Below, one piece after another: positions 35,031-45,501 of a DNA stretch of 64,000 nucleotides. The first letter of the stretch is position 1. Each line of letters begins with the position of its first letter. Both the position numbers and the translations under genes were made by a program. This stretch comes from Chloroflexi bacterium TSY (GTDB lineage Bacteria; Chloroflexota; Anaerolineae; Caldilineales; Caldilineaceae). The stretch is from assembly GCA_019217005.1 (NCBI GenBank), contig JAHBNG010000080.1, forward strand, positions 1 to 64,000, read 5' to 3'. The notes beneath the pieces were generated by a model. The model was not told the DNA's origin. It was given only the letters and a program-made list of their open reading frames with translations, and ran no database searches.

Positions 35031-35879
35031 ATGTCTGACCAGCCACGTTGGAATCTTCGCAGTGAAAACGACTGTCTCTTCGTCGATGATCTTTCACTGG
35101 GCCGGGTAATGTTGCAGCACAACGCCCGCCCAGGTCTGATGCCCTACATCCATCCGTTGCGCATCGCCGATGGGACTGCCTGCCTGACAGAAGACAGCCC
35201 TTGGCACCACCCGCATCAACACGGAATTCAGCTGGCCTTTACCAGCGTGAACGGCTGCGACTTTTGGCACTATCCTGGCCAGCGTCCTAGTCAGGTAGTC
35301 GGTTTGATTGAGGCTAGCCGTCCACGCATCCTGAGTACGGATCCACCAAGCTGGATGATCGAGACTGTCTGGCGGCACATGGATGGAAGTCACCTTCTGG
35401 CCGGACAGCAAGGTTGGTCATTGAAGGCCACCGATGCACTCTTTTTTCTGGATCTAGACTGGACGCTGCGCGCGATTTCCGACGTGCGCATCAAGCAGTA
35501 CCCATATGGCGGTCTCTTCATCCGTATGCCGTTCCGACACCACTATGGTGCCAGCGTGGTCAGCGCCACGGGTCTGCAGGATGACGATACCGAGCAACAG
35601 GCAGCCGCCTGGCTTGACTTGTTTATGCCCTTAGAGAAAAGCGAAATCGGCGCAGGCATCACTGTCTGCGATCATCCCGATAATCCCGGCCACCCTGTGT
35701 CATGGCGCGTAGACGGTACCCGAGGTATCAACCCGTCTCCCTGCATCCAAGGCGACATCGAACTTCCCGCGGGCGAGGCAATGCGTCACCGTTACCGCTT
35801 AATCCTGCACAGCGGACCTCTTTCCGCCAAGCAGATTCAGGAACTGTGGGCGGCGTACGCGGCGCAAGAGGGACATTGA
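35031..35879 (+). CDS. PmoA-like family protein (DUF6807)
   Basis: 282 residues from the ATG at 35031 with GGAG 10 bp upstream. The protein matches the 'PmoA family' of uncharacterised beta-sandwich proteins: YIHPLRIADGTACLTEDSPW, then HHPHQHGIQLAF, and later GLFIRMPFRHHYGASVVSA. The name is historical; it is not a membrane methane monooxygenase subunit. The family is found in sugar-degradation clusters, which fits the flanking carbohydrate kinase. The gene looks GC-richer than genes on either side of the region, a possible sign of transfer. Intact. Confidence 0.82.
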   Translation: MSDQPRWNLRSENDCLFVDDLSLGRVMLQHNARPGLMPYIHPLRIADGTACLTEDSPWHHPHQHGIQLAFTSVNGCDFWHYPGQRPSQVVGLIEASRPRILSTDPPSWMIETVWRHMDGSHLLAGQQGWSLKATDALFFLDLDWTLRAISDVRIKQYPYGGLFIRMPFRHHYGASVVSATGLQDDDTEQQAAAWLDLFMPLEKSEIGAGITVCDHPDNPGHPVSWRVDGTRGINPSPCIQGDIELPAGEAMRHRYRLILHSGPLSAKQIQELWAAYAAQEGH

Positions 35880-35908
35880 GTCATGAGTATGAAAAGTGGC
35901 CAGTGACC

Positions 35909-35962
35909 AGTATTCGGTAGGTCGGTCTCGTTGTCACACCGAATTCTAACCTACCGAATACT
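35909..35962. repeat. Hairpin between PmoA-like gene and decayed gene
   Basis: AGTATTCGGTAGGT and ACCTACCGAATACT form a 14-bp stem with a loop of about 26 bases. No T-run follows. Confidence 0.7.
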
Positions 35963-36011
35963 ACTGACTTTACCCCATTAACTGAACACTTTATTCATTG
36001 AGGAAGAACCA

Positions 36012-38179
36012 ATGAACCCAATAGACCCCACCCACTGGCGTGCCAACTGGCGCAATGACTTCTCCCCTTACGTTGGTCGTCAAGAGACGGTCGATGCCGA
36101 ACTGGAGCAGATCCGTGAAGAATTGCGTCGCACGCTGGACGGCCGTATCTTCGAGCGCGAGGAGTTGGCCTGGTATCGTCAAGCCTACGTTGAGGCCTTC
36201 CTGTTCATGTACGATACCTCCTTCTATGACCGCGAAGCGGGTCGCTACCGGATTGACGAGATTCTCGACGACGGCGAACGCGAATTCGGCGGCTATGACA
36301 TCATCCTGTTGTGGCAGTCATACCCACGTCTGGGCATTGATGGGCGTAACCAGATTGACTTCTACCGCGACATGCCCGGTGGTCTGCCCGGACTCCGTGC
36401 CCTGACTGAACGTGCTCACGAACGGGCGTGCGCGTTTTGTGAACTACAATCCCTGGGACGTTGGCACGCGTCGTGAGGCAGGTGCCGAGCCGTTCAAGGA
36501 TCCACGGGGATACCGTCACAGTTTTGCCGACAAAGGCGCACCCGCTGTAGCCGACGCGGAGGCACTTGCAACAGTCATCGAGGCAATCGGGGCGGATGGG
36601 ATTTTCTCGATACAATGCATTCCGATGATCCGGGTTTCCTCGCGCCACTCGAACGCGCCAATCCGAATATTGTCTTCAATCCAGAAGGGTGCCGCCGCTT
36701 GATGCGCTCAGCTCGATCTCAGGAAGTTGGCTACAGCGAAGCGCTGTCGCGCCGCCCGGACTATTGACCATTCGCTGGCTAGAACCCGTTTCTCGTTTCG
36801 GGCCATCGACCGCAACTCGCTCGATCATCGTGAATTTATCCAGAAGGCCTTCTTCCACGGCTGCGGTCAAGTGGTGTGGGAGAACATTTTTGGCTGGTGG
36901 AACCCTTGGCCCGCGGCGGATCGTGCCCTGCTGCGCCACTGTGTTTGGTTGCTGCGTACGTACGCGGCGGCATTTCAAGATCCGACCTGGCAACCCTACG
37001 TTGCCACGCATGTAGAAGGTGTATACGCCCACTGCTGGCACGCAGGGGACACCACCATACACACGCTGCTAAACGAGTCAGGCGGTTCGGTCGATGCCCC
37101 GGTGTTGACAGTACCGGCTACAACGGCAGACGGTCGCAATCTCCGCCACTACGACGTCTGGCAAGGGCGGAAATTTTCCGGCGGAAGTTTTTCCGGCAGA
37201 GATCCAGCCAGATGTACGTGCGGATTCCCATCTGCTCACCCTTTCGCTGCAACCCGGTGAGGCTGGCTGTGTCGTGTCTGCGCCAGCCGACGAAGCAGTG
37301 ACGTTTCCGCCTACAGGAACGACCGAGCCACACGAGCGAGATCGCATCGGTATTGACCGCTCTCGTGTTACCCTGGCCGACCTGTCACTGCGTCCGGTGG
37401 CTCCCTCCGATCCAGTTGCCAGTGGGGAAGCGCCAGTGGGTATGTGCCACGTGCTGGGCGGGCCCTTCAGATTCGTCGTCCGCCATAACACGTCAACCGT
37501 TATGGAGGGGGCCTGCTATGGCGGTGTCGACCATCTTTTGGACAAGAATCATCCGCCCCAATTCATCGAGTTAGCCGACTTTGGATGGATCAAACTGAGG
37601 TGACAAACGCCGCCTACCGTGGCTTCCTGGCGGAGACACGGTACCTACCGCGTGATCTGACCAACTTTCTGCGTCACTGGCAGCGTTCCACAGACCAGGA
37701 GCAGGAACCCTGGACTTGGACGGTACCGCCTGGCAAGGAGCGACATCCGGTCGTGTGGGTGGACCTGGATGACGCCCGTGCGTATGCACGCTGGGCGGCA
37801 AACGCTTGCCACGCGAGGAGGAGTGGCAGCGAGCGGCAGGGTTTTCCGTATGGCCCTGGGGATCGCTTCGACCCCTCGCTTGTGCAATAGTGGGACTGAC
37901 GATACGACGCCTGTCGATCAGTTTCCGGACGGCATTAGCAGTACCGGATGTCTGGACATGGCCGGCAATGTGTGGGAGTGGACCGAAAGCGAACGGGACG
38001 ATGGTCACACCCGCTACGCCATCATACGTGGCGGCAGTTACCTCAGGGTAGAGGGTAGCATTTGGTACAATGCAAGTGGGGCAAACCCAACGACTGCCCA
38101 TGAGAAAATGTTGCTCATGTATCCTGGGCTCGACCGCTGCAGCACCATCGGCTTCCGCTGTGTGAAAGATGTTGCCTAA
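36012..38179 (+). pseudogene. Decayed glycosidase-like / formylglycine-generating-enzyme fusion
   Basis: One ancestral protein can be followed through at least six frame changes. The N-terminal part (MNPIDPTHWRANWRNDFSPY) leads into a TIM-barrel-like region with YDIILLWQSYPRLGID, then FVNYNPWDVGTRREA and IGADGIF in another frame, then HREFIQKAFFHGCGQVVWEN and NPWPAADRALLRHCVWLL. The C-terminal third is an FGE-sulfatase domain: MDQTEVTNAAYRGFLAETRY, HPVVWVDLDDARAYARWA, then MAGNVWEWTES and IIRGGSY to GFRCVKDVA in further frames. FGE domains modify or bind proteins; the fused barrel may act on carbohydrate. Either the gene is strongly degraded or the local sequence has errors; neighbouring genes upstream are clean. 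Confidence 0.78.
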
Positions 38180-38285
38180 TCAGATGCGAGTGTGTCCGGC
38201 TACCAAATTGAATATGGTATATTATCATAAGGGTCAGATCAGATAAGCGGCATCAGTGCAGAGCAACTAACCCAAAGAGATAGAT

Positions 38286-39504
38286 ATGAACACTGAAACA
38301 AAAAATCAACAGCTGGTACAGCAACTGCAAAGTCTCTTTGGCCCCAACGCGTACAGCGAAACCCTTTGGCCCCAAGTGGCGCTGGCGTGCGCTTCACTGG
38401 CGTCGACCTGTGCCACCCGCTGAGCGAGGACCAAGCGGGTTTTCTGCTCGACGCATTGAGCCAGTTCCGGATCGTCTGCATCGCCGATCAAGATCTAGAG
38501 CGGTTTTCCCTTGCTCACTTCGAGCGATTCGCCAACCATTGGGGAGCACCGGTTCCGCACCGAGCAATTTTATGCGTGGGGGCAAGCCAGCACAGCAGGA
38601 TGGAGCCAGTGATGGACCGATCGAGATGCTCCCATATAGGAAGCGGAGGGTGGCCGCCGCCGACCAGACCTTTCCCGACCAATTGCAGTGCCTGCCTCAC
38701 GAGTCGCCGGCGGTGCTACTCACGTCCAATTTCGCCGGGGAGGCGGGCGTGGGTGAACCGCGGATCGGCTCTGGTGGCTCGTGGCACACGGATATCGAGT
38801 ATGAGCCGTTGCCGATATATGTATCTATGTTTCTCGCTCACAAGATGCCTGTTGCGCGAGACGCGCTTGGTGGAACTTGGATACAGGCCCCAGATAACAA
38901 TGATCCCAAACCGTATTACGAGGGTTCTAGTGCAGAACTGATGCGGCGTCGCAAGCAGCTGCCATTAAATGGTGAGACGGCTTTTGCCGATACAGCGGCG
39001 GCTTTTTCGGCTTTGCTGTCCGAGGAGCAAGCAGAACTAGAACGCGTCCAAGTGCGTCGGCGATTGAATGAAGGAGACGAAGGGTGGCTTTCGCCTCTGG
39101 TTCGCACCAATCCGCGTTCCGGGATCAAGTCCTTCCACAGCCCGGTTTGGGCATCGCGACCAAGGGTGCGACCAGCAATCGAGGTGGATGGAATGACGAT
39201 GGAGGAGTCGCGCATTTTCTTGGATCGCCTAGAAGAACATGTGCTGCAACCCCAATTCCGGTATGACCATCTGCATGTACCGGGCGATGTAACGATCTGG
39301 GACAATTATATGACCCTCCACAACGCACCGCCGATCAAGTCGAACATAAGCTCGATCGACGATGCTCGGTTGCTCTACCGCTTGAGCTGCAAGGGCGAAC
39401 CGGCGTTGTCTCTGCCCCGACAGGATGAGCCGAAATGGCTCGTAGCCCATATCCCTGGTGGCTACTCAACGCCGCAGGCAATCCTTGATGTGTCGGTTGC
39501 CTGA
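38286..39504 (+). pseudogene. TauD/TfdA-type dioxygenase with N-terminal frameshifts
   Basis: The start MNTETKNQQLVQQLQSLFGP at 38286 leaves frame within about 40 codons. A second frame carries GVRFTGVDLCHPLSEDQAGF through FERFANHWGAPVPH. The third, from about 38560 to the stop, encodes FMRGGKPAQQDGASD, then GGSWHTDIEYEPLPIYVSMF with the HxD iron ligands, and later TIWDNYMTLHNAPP with the distal His and LLYRLSCKG with the 2-oxoglutarate Arg. All catalytic residues are in the last frame, but the N-terminal third is scrambled, so it is probably inactive. It is followed after 21 bp by a PhyH gene. Confidence 0.8.
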
Positions 39505-39525
39505 CAATTGCATTGGGAATAGAAT

Positions 39526-40344
39526 ATGGAATTTGTGAAATTGAGCCAAGCGGAATTGTCCACTGGACAACTGGCGCCTGAGACGTTGGAACAAGCGGTC
39601 AGGCAGGTAAAATCCAATGGATTTGTCGTACTCGAGAATGTCTTATCGGTCGACTTGGTCGATGAGTTAAATGCGGGCTTTCTAAAAGTGTTGGATGAGC
39701 TGTTGAAGACGGATGCAGAGAAGACAGAGGTGAATACTTCTGCTTTCCGTACGAACCGAATTCGAATGGACCTTCCCTTTCGAGATCCATTTACGCATCC
39801 GCAAATCATCACGAATCGATTTGCAATGCCCATTGTTGAGCAAATTGTTGGGGAAGACTGTCGTATGTTTTATTTTGCAGTGGATGCACCGATGCCTGGC
39901 TCGAACTACCAGCGAGTCCACGGGGACTACAAACCGTTTTATCCAGAAGCAGATATTATTTTACCAACCACGGCTGTAGTTGTAAATTACCCTTTAATTG
40001 ACGTGACCGAGCAGAATGGACCAATGGAGGCCTGGCCAAACACGCATTTGACCCCGGAGAAGTTCTACATGGGCAGCCAGGTTCAGGAAGCGGCCAAGCG
40101 CAGCGATCCCGTGAAAATGTTAACCCCGAAAGGCTCCGTCATTATCCACGATATGCGGATGTGGCATCGCGGAACGCCCAACGTATCCGATGAGATCAGG
40201 CCGAACATGGCCCTCATCTATGGGAGAGAATGGTGGGATGGTGCGTTTTTCCGTAAACCCGATTTTAGAATTTCAAAGCAAATCCACGTGGGATTATCCG
40301 ATCGAGCGAAGGAGCTATTCCGTTATGAGACGTTGGTCGATTAA
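39526..40344 (+). CDS. Phytanoyl-CoA dioxygenase (PhyH) family protein
   Basis: 272 residues. Fe(II)/2-oxoglutarate dioxygenase of the PhyH family. HxD ligands are in RVHGDYKPFYP (H132, D134), the distal His in MRMWHRGTPNVSDE (about H214), and the 2-oxoglutarate-binding Arg in IRPNMALIYG (about 225). N-terminal GFVVLENVLSVDLVDELN is typical. The substrate is unknown; bacterial PhyH enzymes hydroxylate ectoine, small acids and secondary metabolites. It follows the TauD gene by 21 bp and is intact. Confidence 0.9.
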   Translation: MEFVKLSQAELSTGQLAPETLEQAVRQVKSNGFVVLENVLSVDLVDELNAGFLKVLDELLKTDAEKTEVNTSAFRTNRIRMDLPFRDPFTHPQIITNRFAMPIVEQIVGEDCRMFYFAVDAPMPGSNYQRVHGDYKPFYPEADIILPTTAVVVNYPLIDVTEQNGPMEAWPNTHLTPEKFYMGSQVQEAAKRSDPVKMLTPKGSVIIHDMRMWHRGTPNVSDEIRPNMALIYGREWWDGAFFRKPDFRISKQIHVGLSDRAKELFRYETLVD

Positions 40345-41013
40345 GGCCATTCCAGAAAAAGAATGACCCATAAAGATAAGCGTTTCACCTGCCTGACGTT
40401 TAAGTGACGTCTGTATTAGGAGTCGTTGACATTTGACAGCTCTCCTCTGCGAAACCATCGTGCAGAACGACCAACGCTCTGAGAGCGCACGCTAAATGTC
40501 AACAGAACCTAGAGTTCGTCCTCCTATAACGAAACCAGTCAGTATTAATTTTGGCTCAACGCGACAGAGTGTACTTGACAGATGGGGATTCTCTTGTCAC
40601 CCGTCCATTTTGGCTTACCTTTACCCATGAGTCGCTTGAGCCGGCAAACCCGTGCTACAGGTGACATTCACGCAATCAACGACTGGTTGACTGAATTTTG
40701 TCCTCGCTTCGGTCGCCAAATGACAGTCACCTTTCGCACTAGCAGGATGAGTGGAAGGTGACTGTCACGTGAGATGGTGCGGGGATACAATTTGCGCAAT
40801 CCACCATCCATTTGCGTCCGTGACTGTCACCTGGAACGGCTCAAACCACAAGCATTACCTTTGTGCCTAATGCTTAGCCCTGTTGGGCGGGTTTGCTCCA
40901 AGACCGCATCAGAAACAAGGGTTCCCTCGGGCGTTCCTCGCTCACCGCCCGACGAGGACGGTCTACATCCTGGTCCACTTTGTCGCGTAGACCCTTAATT
41001 TGCAAAGCGTTAC
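40345..41013. other. Intergenic region rich in palindromes
   Basis: About 670 bp without a supported gene. It holds an inverted repeat GTTGACATTT / AAATGTCAAC (about 40427-40502) and a strong hairpin at 40721-40767, whose arm element GTGACTGTCACCT is repeated once more near 40820. A 74-codon frame across the second half has no ribosome binding site and is not called. Confidence 0.55.
40721..40767. repeat. Strong hairpin with TGACAGTCACCTT arms
   Basis: TGACAGTCACCTT and AAGGTGACTGTCA, extended by CACT/AGTG pairs, around a 9-base loop. A related GTGACTGTCACC lies about 60 bp downstream. Confidence 0.7.
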
Positions 41014-41853
41014 ATGAAACCGCTCGACGTCCATTTCACAGAATACCAACGTGATGGTTATACCATATTCAAGCAGTATCTAATGCCTGATCGGCTCACC
41101 GCCTTACGTCGGCAGCTTGACCCTATCATGGAGCAGCGCTTCAAAGAACTGCCAGATTTGCCCCGCGCCGTCATTCCCGAGGCGTTGACCCATGAGATGT
41201 TGGGCCCACTCCTGATCGAGCAGATACTGAACCCAGTGTTGCTCGATTTTGCGGAACTTGTGATGGGACCGTATGTGCAATTAGATAGCTACCGCATTGC
41301 GGGCTTTCCCATCAAGCCTGCACCGCTCCACAATCAGGTTGATCGCTGGCATCGCGATGCATTCAATCTGACAGAAACTTGGGTCAACTACGCTTTTCGC
41401 TATGAACCCAAACCACGGCCTTACACCGCTCCGATGGCCTGTAATTGTCTGACCTATCTACAAGATATGACTGAGACAACCGGCGCGCTACGTGTCATTC
41501 CTGGCTCTCATCTCGATTATACATTTATCGCACCAGAAGACGCCCAAAACCACACCCCGCGAAAAGCTGATCACGCTTCAGGCTGGAGATATGGTTTTAC
41601 CCATTGCGAAATGCTTCATTCTGGTTCGGTAAACACATCAAGCGAGTTCCGTTATTTTATCAGCATTTATCTGCAACGTTTTGGCTTGCCCCACCGAGAT
41701 AATTTTGAGGTGCCAGCCATTGCCCAAATTTTGGCGCAAGCAAACAAAGATGGGGATCGCCGGGTGATGCGCTTATTTGGTCAAGACGACTCGATTCAGC
41801 ATCGGCAACAAAGAGCTTGGCAGCAAATGATAGCAGAAGAGCGAACAGGATAA
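41014..41853 (+). CDS. Phytanoyl-CoA dioxygenase (PhyH) family protein
   Basis: 279 residues, PhyH family. HxD ligands are in DRWHRDAFNL (H113, D115), and the distal His is probably in CEMLHSGSVN (H202) with the Arg in SEFRYFISIY. N-terminal YQRDGYTIFKQYLMPDRLTA is the usual family start, and GALRVIPGSHLDYTF the core strand. It differs clearly from the PhyH protein at 39526, so it is not a recent duplicate. The substrate is unknown. No obvious Shine-Dalgarno is seen at the ATG. The gene is convergent with the 2-hydroxyacid dehydrogenase gene. Intact. Confidence 0.88.
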   Translation: MKPLDVHFTEYQRDGYTIFKQYLMPDRLTALRRQLDPIMEQRFKELPDLPRAVIPEALTHEMLGPLLIEQILNPVLLDFAELVMGPYVQLDSYRIAGFPIKPAPLHNQVDRWHRDAFNLTETWVNYAFRYEPKPRPYTAPMACNCLTYLQDMTETTGALRVIPGSHLDYTFIAPEDAQNHTPRKADHASGWRYGFTHCEMLHSGSVNTSSEFRYFISIYLQRFGLPHRDNFEVPAIAQILAQANKDGDRRVMRLFGQDDSIQHRQQRAWQQMIAEERTG

Positions 41854-42043
41854 AAAAGCTATCAGCTAATCAGTCGTCAGCTAGGTCAAAGCGACCACTT
41901 CGTGTTTGGTTACAGATGCGTAGCATCCACGCCAGAATCTGGCCATGTTTCGTGGATGATTTTTATACTTTCCTATACGTCGATGAAAAACAAATCGAGA
42001 AGCCATGAGTGAAATGTCTTGGTTCGCACATGGCGGAGCCTTA

Positions 42044-43009
42044 TCAATACCAGAGAGCCTTGTCAACCGTGTTCTTGAGTGGCTCTCCAGCGTCAAAGCG
42101 GCGGGCGTTTTCCAGGAGCACCTGGAAGCGGCGTTCAGGGAGGTTGGCGGCATCCCTAACGGCGATATGAGGCGTCAGAAGCACGTTCGGGAGTCTCCAC
42201 AACTTATGATCAACGGGGAGCGGCTCAACCTCGTACACATCTAGCCCACAGCCGCCGATCTGGCCGGATTCAATGGCTTCGGTCAAGTCATCGATTTTCA
42301 TCGTTTTGCCCCGACCAATGTTGATAAAGTAGGCGGTATTTTTCATGCGCGCGAAGCGGTCGGCATTCCACATCCCCTCTGTTTCCGGGGTATGGGGCGT
42401 GGTGACAATGACGAAATCGGCCTGGGGCAGCAACGTGTCTAATGCCTGCGGTGGGTGTATTGCCACGTTGGGTAGGTCGTATTCAGGACGGGGATCGATA
42501 CCGAGCACGGTCATGCCAAATTGTTGACAGAGCCGGGCCGTCTCGTGACCGACGCCACCCACGCCAACAATCAAAACCGTGGCGGCGGTTAAATCGATGT
42601 AAGGACTTTTTCTGGCTTCCTTGTCCCAAACGCGCTGGTATTGGGCATCAATGTACCACGGCAGGCCACGCGCCAAGGCGAGCACGAACATCATGATGTG
42701 ATGGCTGATGTGATCGAAATAGATGCCGCGGGGATTGGCCACGACGACAGGATGCTCGATCAACTCTGGATAGAAATAACCCACAAAGGGTCCGGAGTCT
42801 GGGTTCTGGAGCCAGCGGAGTTTGGTGGCAACAGCTAGGGCATCTGGCGGAATCCAACCAAAGGCGGCATCGGCATCACGTATTTCCTCCTTGGCCTCCT
42901 CATCACTCGCAGGAACAACCACTTTGTACGCCGGCATAGCTTCCGCTAAGCGAGTGGCGAACCACTGCTTGAGTTCGTCTTGGGGTGGCATCATTACGAA
43001 TTTTATCAT
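42044..43009 (-). CDS. D-isomer-specific 2-hydroxyacid dehydrogenase
   Basis: 321 residues from the ATG at 43009, which has AAGGA 8 bp upstream; the upstream ATG at 43039 lacks one. NAD-binding motif VLIVGVGGVGHETARLC (GxGxxG near 142-147). Catalytic residues: R in INIGRGKTMKIDDL (about 226), E in DVYEVEPLP (about 255), H in LTPHIAVRD (about 274). It reduces 2-oxoacids or oxidises D-2-hydroxyacids such as glyoxylate/glycerate-type substrates. It starts 31 bp after the end of the broken M24 peptidase gene, so the two were probably one operon. Intact. Confidence 0.92.
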   Translation of the reverse strand: MIKFVMMPPQDELKQWFATRLAEAMPAYKVVVPASDEEAKEEIRDADAAFGWIPPDALAVATKLRWLQNPDSGPFVGYFYPELIEHPVVVANPRGIYFDHISHHIMMFVLALARGLPWYIDAQYQRVWDKEARKSPYIDLTAATVLIVGVGGVGHETARLCQQFGMTVLGIDPRPEYDLPNVAIHPPQALDTLLPQADFVIVTTPHTPETEGMWNADRFARMKNTAYFINIGRGKTMKIDDLTEAIESGQIGGCGLDVYEVEPLPVDHKLWRLPNVLLTPHIAVRDAANLPERRFQVLLENARRFDAGEPLKNTVDKALWY

Positions 43010-43040
43010 TGCGTTTTCCTTCTCTGAGTAGACCAGCATT

Positions 43041-44360
43041 TTATCTTAACAATCTCCCTTCATAGGGATAGGTCGTTAGCAACTCGTGACCGGTTTCGGT
43101 GATCAAAACCTGATCTTCAAGCTTGACACCCGGCCCACCTGATTGACGGCCTAGATAGCTCTCAACACAGATCACCATGCCTGGTTCTAGAACGCCATCA
43201 TAGCCAACATCATCCCAGACATTGGGGAAATAGATCGCGGGCGCTTCATCACAAAGGCCAACGCCGTGATAGAGCACGGTATACACGATACTCATCCAGG
43301 TCAAATTGATGTGACTTGTGAGTCAGTTCGTGATAGGTGAGTCCAGGGCGTAGCCACTCAGTATTGCGCATGATCTGCTCGTGGGCTTTTTGGTAGATGT
43401 CGCGCTGTTCGACCGTTGGCTTTTTGTCACCACAGAGCCATGTGCGGGACATGTCAACACAGATCCCATAGGAGCTAATTAAATCAGTATCAAAACCGAC
43501 GAGATCCCCATTCTCGATGATGCGACTGCTGCATTCCTGATACCACGGATTGCAACGTGGTCCAGACGCCATGAGCCGCGTTTCGATCCATTCCCCACCT
43601 CGTTTGATATTTTCCGCATGAAGGTAGCTCCACAATTCCTGCTCCATCACATTGCTTCATGCATCACGTTGATGGCCGCTTCGCAAGCGTGAACAGCGCA
43701 GCGCATGGCTTTGATCTCCTCGTTGGATTTGATCTCGCGGGCCAATTCCATTACTTCTTCGCCATTGAAGATCTCGATCCCTTTGGCTTCCAGGGCTCGG
43801 ATCCCTTCTTGGTGACAGCGGTCAATCGCGAGGCGTCTATTGCCGCCACCGTGTTGTTGAACCAGATCATGAATTTCTGCGGCCCATCGTTCCGCCTGCT
43901 CATTGTATCGGCCACCGGCGACAAAGTAGAGCCAAGAGAAAGCGGGACGGACTTCATCTACATTGTTGGAATGGTCACTTAGAAAATCGCAATGACTAAA
44001 CTCAAACTGGATAACTGGTCCCTCGGTTGGCACAAATGCGTAGCGGGTGTGGTTGTGCATGATCCAGATCTGCATATTCGTGCTATCCGTAGCGTAGCGC
44101 ACGTTGAGTGGATCATAGAGGACAATACCGGCATAATCAAACTTACGTAGGTACTCCCGCACTCGCTTTAGTCGATGGGTACGGATTTTATCCATGTCTG
44201 GGCGTTCCAGACCTGCTGCATCCCATTCAGAAAAGGCCAAGGGGCCCGGTCCCAGATCGTGCATATTTAAGGACTTGGCATATTCGATTGTCTCTTGCGA
44301 CGTTTCTTGTTGCGCACCAATTTTGGCACGGTGTTTGCCGACAATCAGGTTTGTTGCCAT
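43041..44360 (-). pseudogene. M24 family Xaa-Pro peptidase, broken by two lesions
   Basis: Start ATG at 44360 with GGAG upstream: MATNLIVGKHRAKIGAQQET. The N-terminal creatinase-like domain (RVREYLRKFDYAGIVLYDPL) is intact to AINVMHEAM, where a stop follows (43647). The catalytic domain continues in another frame: MEQELWSYLHAENIKRGGEW, VGFDTDLISSYGICVDMSRT with the metal Asp residues, and a second shift near 43290 before LYHGVGLCDEAPAIY (metal His), VLEPGMVICVES (Glu) and VKLEDQVLIT. The first lesion looks like a small deletion, since a few family-typical residues are missing before EQELW; the second is a one- or two-base shift. The metal-site residues are all recognisable, so inactivation is recent. 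Confidence 0.83.
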
Positions 44361-44726
44361 GAATTCGCTCCTGTAAAAATGTTTGATAGACCAAACCAAA
44401 AATTTGTTGTGCAGCAAGTATACTCCGCACGAACGCAACGGTACATTTTTCGGATGAGGCAAATGCGATGAACATGTTTCAGAAGTGAACGTTCGTGTGC
44501 GTTTCGTTCAAATGGCATAATTTATGCGTTCGTGGTGCGGAACAAACAAGCTGTTTGTTCTACTATTGGTCGGTGAGACGACCGCGCTCCAAAATGTTAT
44601 GGGGTTGTTCTGTTTTGCATGGATTGAGCGCTCGCTTGCATCATCTTTCGAACTACAATAGAGTGAAAGGGACATTCACCTGAACATAATTCTAGTGAGT
44701 AATATAATATATGTGATAAAATTGAG

Positions 44727-44746
44727 ACCATACTGTTTAGTATGGT
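44727..44746. promoter_or_regulatory. Operator-like palindrome upstream of the TetR gene
   Basis: Perfect inverted repeat ACCATACT-GTTT-AGTATGGT, 14 bp upstream of the TetR start and between that gene and the divergent M24 peptidase gene. Size and symmetry fit a TetR-type operator, so autoregulation is likely, and control of the divergent gene possible. Confidence 0.6.
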
Positions 44747-44759
44747 TCAGGAGAAATTG

Positions 44760-45320
44760 ATGGTCCGCAAAACCAAACAAGATTGGCTCGAAGAGGGGGT
44801 AAAGATTCTGGCAAAACAAGGCGCTCCTGCTCTCAAGATCGATAGATTGACGACACAGATGAAGGTAACAAAAGGATCGTTCTATCACCACTTTAAGAAC
44901 GTTCAGGAGTACAAGATTGCTCTGTTGGAGTGGATTGAACGGCAAGGTACGCTCCGGATTATTGAATTGACGGAACAAGCTGGCTCACCAATCGAAAAGT
45001 TTAACCATTTGCTGCACATCACAACAGATGAACCACTGGGGCTGGAGGTCGCCATTCGAGCGTGGGCGTTGCAAGATACGGTGGCGCGTGATTATCAGCA
45101 GCGGATTGATGAACAACGCTTGGTATATGTGGAAAGGTTGTTTCTAGAAATGGGAAGTGAGTCAGCTCAAGCACATCAGATAGCCCAAATGATTTATGCC
45201 ATGTATATTGGCTGTACACATATGTTACCTCCGATTGAAGGAACTCCGATGATTCAGCTTTTTGAGGAATTTCGAAGAGCTTTTCAGCTTTCTGAATTGC
45301 CTACGATTCAGAAGGAATAA
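44760..45320 (+). CDS. TetR/AcrR family transcriptional regulator
   Basis: 186 residues from the ATG at 44760 with CAGGAG 8 bp upstream; an ATG at 44742 lies inside the palindrome. The N-terminal HTH is ALKIDRLTTQMKVTKGSFYHHFKNVQEYK (residues about 24-52), with the typical TKGSFYHHF recognition helix. The C-terminal ligand domain is helical: VAIRAWALQDTVARDYQQRI. TetR proteins repress genes and release DNA on ligand binding. A 20-bp palindrome just upstream is the likely operator. Intact. Confidence 0.92.
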   Translation: MVRKTKQDWLEEGVKILAKQGAPALKIDRLTTQMKVTKGSFYHHFKNVQEYKIALLEWIERQGTLRIIELTEQAGSPIEKFNHLLHITTDEPLGLEVAIRAWALQDTVARDYQQRIDEQRLVYVERLFLEMGSESAQAHQIAQMIYAMYIGCTHMLPPIEGTPMIQLFEEFRRAFQLSELPTIQKE

Positions 45321-45501
45321 TGGCTCAATCGGATTTTAGGGGGTTGACAAAAAAGAACCCTTCTTACCATGAAGGGATTGAAGAGATTGAAGGATTATCT
45401 ACCTCTTCTTCAATTCCTTCAGTGACTTCATGGTTCGGTTTCTCGTGTCAACCATCCGAGATCCTGTTGAACCAAAATAATGTTAATCCTGTATATTTGT
45501 T

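Noticed and set aside
35031..35879. Methane monooxygenase subunit suggested by the family name PmoA
   Set aside because: No membrane helices are present; the protein is a soluble beta-rich family that shares only the name.
40774..40998. A 74-codon plus-strand frame in palindrome-rich DNA
   Set aside because: Lies across inverted repeats, lacks a start signal and has an atypical composition.
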